Source: an uncultured cyanobacterium (GTDB lineage: Bacteria > Cyanobacteriota > Cyanobacteriia > PCC-6307 > Cyanobiaceae). From it: 9,043 nucleotides of DNA. The position numbers and the translations under genes were made by a program. The notes beneath the pieces are model-generated. The model did no database searches. It worked only from the letters and a program-made list of their open reading frames with translations, and was not told the origin of the DNA. The stretch covers positions 1 to 9,043 of the forward strand of contig CAIOXF010000172.1 in assembly GCA_903862155.1 (NCBI GenBank), in the 5' to 3' direction. Of the stretch, positions 6,742-9,043 are shown piece after piece; within the stretch, counting starts at the first letter, position 1; each line of letters starts with the position of its first letter.

Positions 6742-8043
6742 TCAGCTTTGCAGCAGCGGCGCCACCACCTGGGGCAGATGCAGCAGCGACTGCACCAGCA
6801 ACACCAGCAGCACGGGAGTACCCAGCCAGCGCAGCAGACGCCGCACCACCAGCGGGGCTTCCCCTTCGAGCCGGGGCTGCCCCCAGCCCACCAGCAACGC
6901 CAGCATCAGCCCGCCGAACAGCAGCCCGGTTTCTCCAAACACGGTGTAGAGCACATCGATCCAGCGGCTGTCACTCGCCGGCAGCAGCCCGAGCAGCGTG
7001 ATCGCCGCCACCGCCAGGGTGGTGGCCCGTCGCCGCGACCAGCCCAGCCGGTCGATGAAGGCGGCGGTGCTCACCTCCAGCAGCGACACTGCCGAGGTGA
7101 GGGCCGCCAACACCAGCACGCCGTAGAAGGCCACCGCCAGCCAGCGGCCCAACCCGCCCAGGCTGGCCATGCCGGTGGGGATGGCCACGAACAGGGTGCC
7201 GACGGTGCTTTCGGAGAGGCTGCCCAGCAGGTTGAAGTGGGCCACCAGGGGAAAAGTGATCAGCCCGCCCACCAGGGCCACGGCCGTGTCGGCGGCGGCG
7301 ATCATGCCGGCCTGGCACCCCAGACCCTCCTGGCCCTGGGTGTAGGAGGCGTAGGTGATGATCGCGCCAAGCCCCAGCGACAGGGAAAAGAAGGCGTGGC
7401 CGGCGGCGCTGGTGAGCGTGGGCCAGCGCAGCAGCTCCTGGAGGTCGGGCTGGAGATAGAAGCGGTAGCCCTCGCCAGCGCCGCTCAGGGTGGACGCCCA
7501 GATCGCCATCGCCACCAGCAACACAAACAGCAGCGGCATGCACCACAGCGACAACCGCTCGATGCCGCCCCGCACCCCTAGAGCGATGACTCCGGCGGTG
7601 AACAGCATCGCCAGCAGGTGTCCGACAATGGCCAACGGCCCCTGGCTGATGCTTGAGAAAAATGCCGCCGGATCAGCTGGCAAACCCAGCAGCAGGGTGC
7701 GACCGGCCGAGAGCAGGGTCCAGCCGGCCACCACGGAATAGAAGGCCAGGATTACCGCGGCATTGAGGGTCATGGCGTAACCCAGCCAGCGCCAGCGCGG
7801 CCCGCCCACCATCGCCAGGGCCAGCACCGGGCTCTCCCCGGTGCGGCGGCCGATCAGCAGCTCCACCACCAGCAGTGGCAGGCACACCAGCGCAATCACT
7901 GCCAAGTAAACGAGCACGAAGGCAGCGCCACCGTTGGCCGAGGCCTTGTAGGGGAAGCCCCAGAGGTTGCCGAGCCCCACCGCACTGCCGATCGCCGCCA
8001 GCAGAAACCCGGCGCGACTGGCCCAGTGTTCGCGGCTGCTCAT
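6742..8043 (-). CDS. Sodium-coupled transporter of the NSS (SNF/SLC6-like) family
   Basis: Inner-membrane Na+ symporter of the LeuT-fold NSS family, probably importing an amino acid or similar small molecule; the substrate is unknown. It has 433 residues and about 11 helices by eye, starting near 11, 38, 88, 136, 163, 211, 246, 300, 338, 362 and 402. The family signature in TM1 is GFLLAAIGSAVGLGNLWGFPY (split: AIGSAVGLGN 17-26, then LWGFPY). TM6 reads GHAFFSLSLGLGAIITYASY (215-234), with Ser220 at the LeuT Thr254 position. TM8 has LTSAVSLLE (315-323), with Thr316/Ser317 at the Na2 site. Asn26 matches the Na1 ligand Asn27 of LeuT. Oddity: the extracellular-gate Arg and Asp of LeuT align with Gly29 and Tyr366. 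The ATG (8043-8041) overlaps the RluA-like stop by ATGA, indicating translational coupling, and no separate ribosome site is obvious. Confidence 0.93.
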   Translation of the reverse strand: MSSREHWASRAGFLLAAIGSAVGLGNLWGFPYKASANGGAAFVLVYLAVIALVCLPLLVVELLIGRRTGESPVLALAMVGGPRWRWLGYAMTLNAAVILAFYSVVAGWTLLSAGRTLLLGLPADPAAFFSSISQGPLAIVGHLLAMLFTAGVIALGVRGGIERLSLWCMPLLFVLLVAMAIWASTLSGAGEGYRFYLQPDLQELLRWPTLTSAAGHAFFSLSLGLGAIITYASYTQGQEGLGCQAGMIAAADTAVALVGGLITFPLVAHFNLLGSLSESTVGTLFVAIPTGMASLGGLGRWLAVAFYGVLVLAALTSAVSLLEVSTAAFIDRLGWSRRRATTLAVAAITLLGLLPASDSRWIDVLYTVFGETGLLFGGLMLALLVGWGQPRLEGEAPLVVRRLLRWLGTPVLLVLLVQSLLHLPQVVAPLLQS

Positions 8044-8696
8044 GGCGTGGGTGGTGCTGAGCGCCAGTGTGGGGGGCAGCGCAAGCGCAGCGGCTCACCG
8101 GTGTGGGGATGGCGCAGGCAGAGGCCCGTGGCATGGAGCCGGAGCCCGCCGGGATCGACCTGGCCGTAGATGGCATCGCCCACGATCGGATGGCCCAGTA
8201 GGGCCAGGTGCACCCGCAGCTGGTGGGAGCGACCCGTGTGGGGCGCGAGCAGCAGCAGGCTTTCTGCTGCGCCGGTGGTGGAGCCGGACTCCAGCAGTCG
8301 CCAGCGGGTGAGCGCGGGCTTGCCGCCTTCTGCAACCGGCACGGGGCCATAGCGAGGCGGCCGGGTGCCAATCCGGGCCAGGGGCACATCGATCCTGCCG
8401 CCGCGGCGGGTGGGGCTGCCCTTCACGCGAGCCAGATAGGTCTTGCGCACGCGGCGCTCGGCAAAGGCGCGGCTCAGCTCCCGGTGGGTGAGCGAATCAA
8501 GGGCCAGCAACAGCAGCCCAGAGGTGGCCTGATCGAGGCGATGCACCAGCCGTGCCTCAGGCCAGCGCTCGTGGATGCGGATGATCAACGAATCGGCCAG
8601 ATCGGGCCCCAGCCCCGGCTGGCTGAGCAGGCCGGCGGGTTTGTGCACCGCCAGCAGCCAGGGATCGGCATACAGCACCGGGATATGGGCCGTCAT
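8040..8696 (-). CDS. RluA-family RNA pseudouridine synthase
   Basis: Isomerises specific uridines to pseudouridine in structured RNA. Motif I/II reads LVHRLDQATSGLLLLA, with the catalytic Asp55 (numbered from the chosen start). The other conserved parts are AVHKPAGLLSQPG (16-28), a RKTYLARVKG strand (84-93), and PHTGRSHQLRVHLALLGHPIVGD (152-174, motif III with Arg161). No S4 domain precedes the catalytic domain. The length (218 aa) and layout closely match E. coli RluA (219 aa), which modifies 23S rRNA U746 and tRNA U32. The target here is inferred, so no gene symbol is given. ATG 8696 was chosen because it leaves an E. coli RluA-like N-terminus; ATG 8708 (four residues longer) is the alternative. 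The frame stays open to 8912, but that stretch would run antisense across dxr and has no family similarity. It is first in a leftward cluster, overlapping the NSS gene by 4 nt. Confidence 0.93.
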   Translation of the reverse strand: MTAHIPVLYADPWLLAVHKPAGLLSQPGLGPDLADSLIIRIHERWPEARLVHRLDQATSGLLLLALDSLTHRELSRAFAERRVRKTYLARVKGSPTRRGGRIDVPLARIGTRPPRYGPVPVAEGGKPALTRWRLLESGSTTGAAESLLLLAPHTGRSHQLRVHLALLGHPIVGDAIYGQVDPGGLRLHATGLCLRHPHTGEPLRLRCPPHWRSAPPTP

Positions 8697-8765
8697 CGCA
8701 AGCGCCATCGCCGGATCCGGAGGTGGCGGTGGGAAACTGGGCGCCACAACGCTGGGAGCGCTGCC
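8697..8765. promoter_or_regulatory. Divergent region between the RluA-like gene and dxr
   Basis: This 69-nt gap must carry, or lie next to, the start signals of both divergent genes. It includes a perfect 10-bp palindrome CCGGATCCGG (8711-8720) just upstream of the alternative RluA-like start. A GGAGGT at 8719-8724 is too far (41 nt) to serve the dxr start. GGGAG (8754-8758), 7 nt before the dxr GTG, is a good ribosome binding site. No convincing -10/-35 elements are visible. Promoter presence is inferred from orientation. Confidence 0.4.
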
Positions 8766-9043
8766 GTGAAAGCCCTGTCCGTGCTGGGGTCCACCGGCTC
8801 GATCGGCACCCAGACCCTGGAGATCGTGGAGGAGTTTCCCGATCGCTTCCGGGTGGTGGCGCTCACGGCCGGCAACAACCTCGATCTGCTGGTGGAGCAG
8901 ATCCTGCGCCATGCCCCGGAGGTGGTGGCCCTGGCCAACGCCGATCGGGTGGCGGAACTGCGGGAGCGGCTGGAGGCCCTGGAGCCGGCGGCGCGCCCCA
9001 GCCGCATGCCCGAACTGCTGGGCGGCTCGGACGGGCTGTGTGC
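8766..9043 (+). CDS. dxr: 1-deoxy-D-xylulose 5-phosphate reductoisomerase, N-terminal part
   Basis: Second enzyme of the MEP isoprenoid pathway: NADPH-dependent conversion of 1-deoxyxylulose 5-phosphate to 2-C-methylerythritol 4-phosphate, in the cytoplasm. In cyanobacteria it supplies carotenoids, phytol and quinone side chains. Only the first 92 residues are visible; full-length Dxr is about 390-400. The chain opens MKALSVLGSTGSIGTQTLEI, with the nucleotide-binding GSTGSIG loop at 8-14, followed by VVALTAGNNLDLL (30-42), a Dxr-typical Rossmann segment. The GTG start at 8766 is supported by GGGAG (8754-8758) with 7-nt spacing, by the family N-terminus, and by the absence of a near upstream in-frame start. 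It is divergent from the RluA-like gene. The visible reading frame is intact. Confidence 0.96.
   Translation, partial: MKALSVLGSTGSIGTQTLEIVEEFPDRFRVVALTAGNNLDLLVEQILRHAPEVVALANADRVAELRERLEALEPAARPSRMPELLGGSDGLC

Noticed and set aside
6493..7581. Long plus-strand open frame of 362 codons
   Set aside because: Antisense to the NSS transporter, Gln/His/Gly-rich with no recognisable domain; the minus-strand reading gives clear membrane helices and family motifs.
8719..8724. GGAGGT as Shine-Dalgarno for dxr or a short upstream ORF
   Set aside because: It lies 41 nt from the dxr GTG, and the frame opening next to it has no recognisable product; GGGAG at 8754-8758 is the better dxr site.
8697..8912. 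N-terminal extension of the RluA-like frame to 8912
   Set aside because: It would overlap dxr on the opposite strand by about 147 nt, adds a Pro-rich stretch without similarity to the family, and is not needed given the E. coli RluA-like start at 8696.
1..9043. Mobile elements, CRISPR arrays, tRNA/rRNA genes, toxin-antitoxin or defence genes
   Set aside because: No transposase or integrase motifs, direct-repeat arrays, tRNA-like cloverleafs or defence domains were seen; the window is almost fully occupied by housekeeping and transport genes.

Overview
The window is a compact, visibly very GC-rich stretch of bacterial chromosome, most likely from a picocyanobacterium of the Cyanobium / high-GC Synechococcus type. 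The reasons are the protein character (a PolA with an extra segment after motif B that resembles cyanobacterial Pol I as I remember it, and a CPA1 antiporter with a TGPTVV motif), plastid-type MEP isoprenoid synthesis (dxr), very short intergenic gaps, and one copy of the cyanobacterial HIP1 octamer GCGATCGC. The assignment rests on recognition by eye, not on a search.

Layout, left to right. (1) Bases 1-1841, minus strand: three closely spaced genes read leftward, a DUF1643 protein, an 80-residue hypothetical protein, and a Na+/H+ antiporter whose C-terminus lies off the left edge. The gaps are 20 and 10 nt, so this is a probable operon. (2) A 77-nt divergent intergenic region (1842-1918) with two small inverted repeats. 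(3) Bases 1919-6465, plus strand: polA (complete three-domain DNA polymerase I with intact proofreading residues) and cysS (cysteinyl-tRNA synthetase), overlapping by ATGA. (4) Bases 6469-8696, minus strand: an RluA-like pseudouridine synthase, an NSS (SNF/SLC6-like) sodium-coupled transporter overlapping it by 4 nt, and an 83-84 residue hypothetical protein that converges on cysS with only 3 nt between the stop codons. (5) A short divergent region (8697-8765), then the first 92 codons of dxr on the plus strand, running off the right edge.

Functionally this is mostly housekeeping: DNA repair and primer removal (PolA), translation (CysRS), RNA modification (RluA-like), isoprenoid precursor synthesis (Dxr) and sodium-linked membrane transport (antiporter, NSS). 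There is no sign of a mobile element, CRISPR array, phage, toxin-antitoxin pair, tRNA or rRNA. I found no undescribed multi-gene system. The most notable points are residue-level departures in the two transporters: an Asp-to-Glu swap at the putative ion-binding acid of the antiporter, and apparent loss of both partners of the extracellular gate in the NSS transporter.
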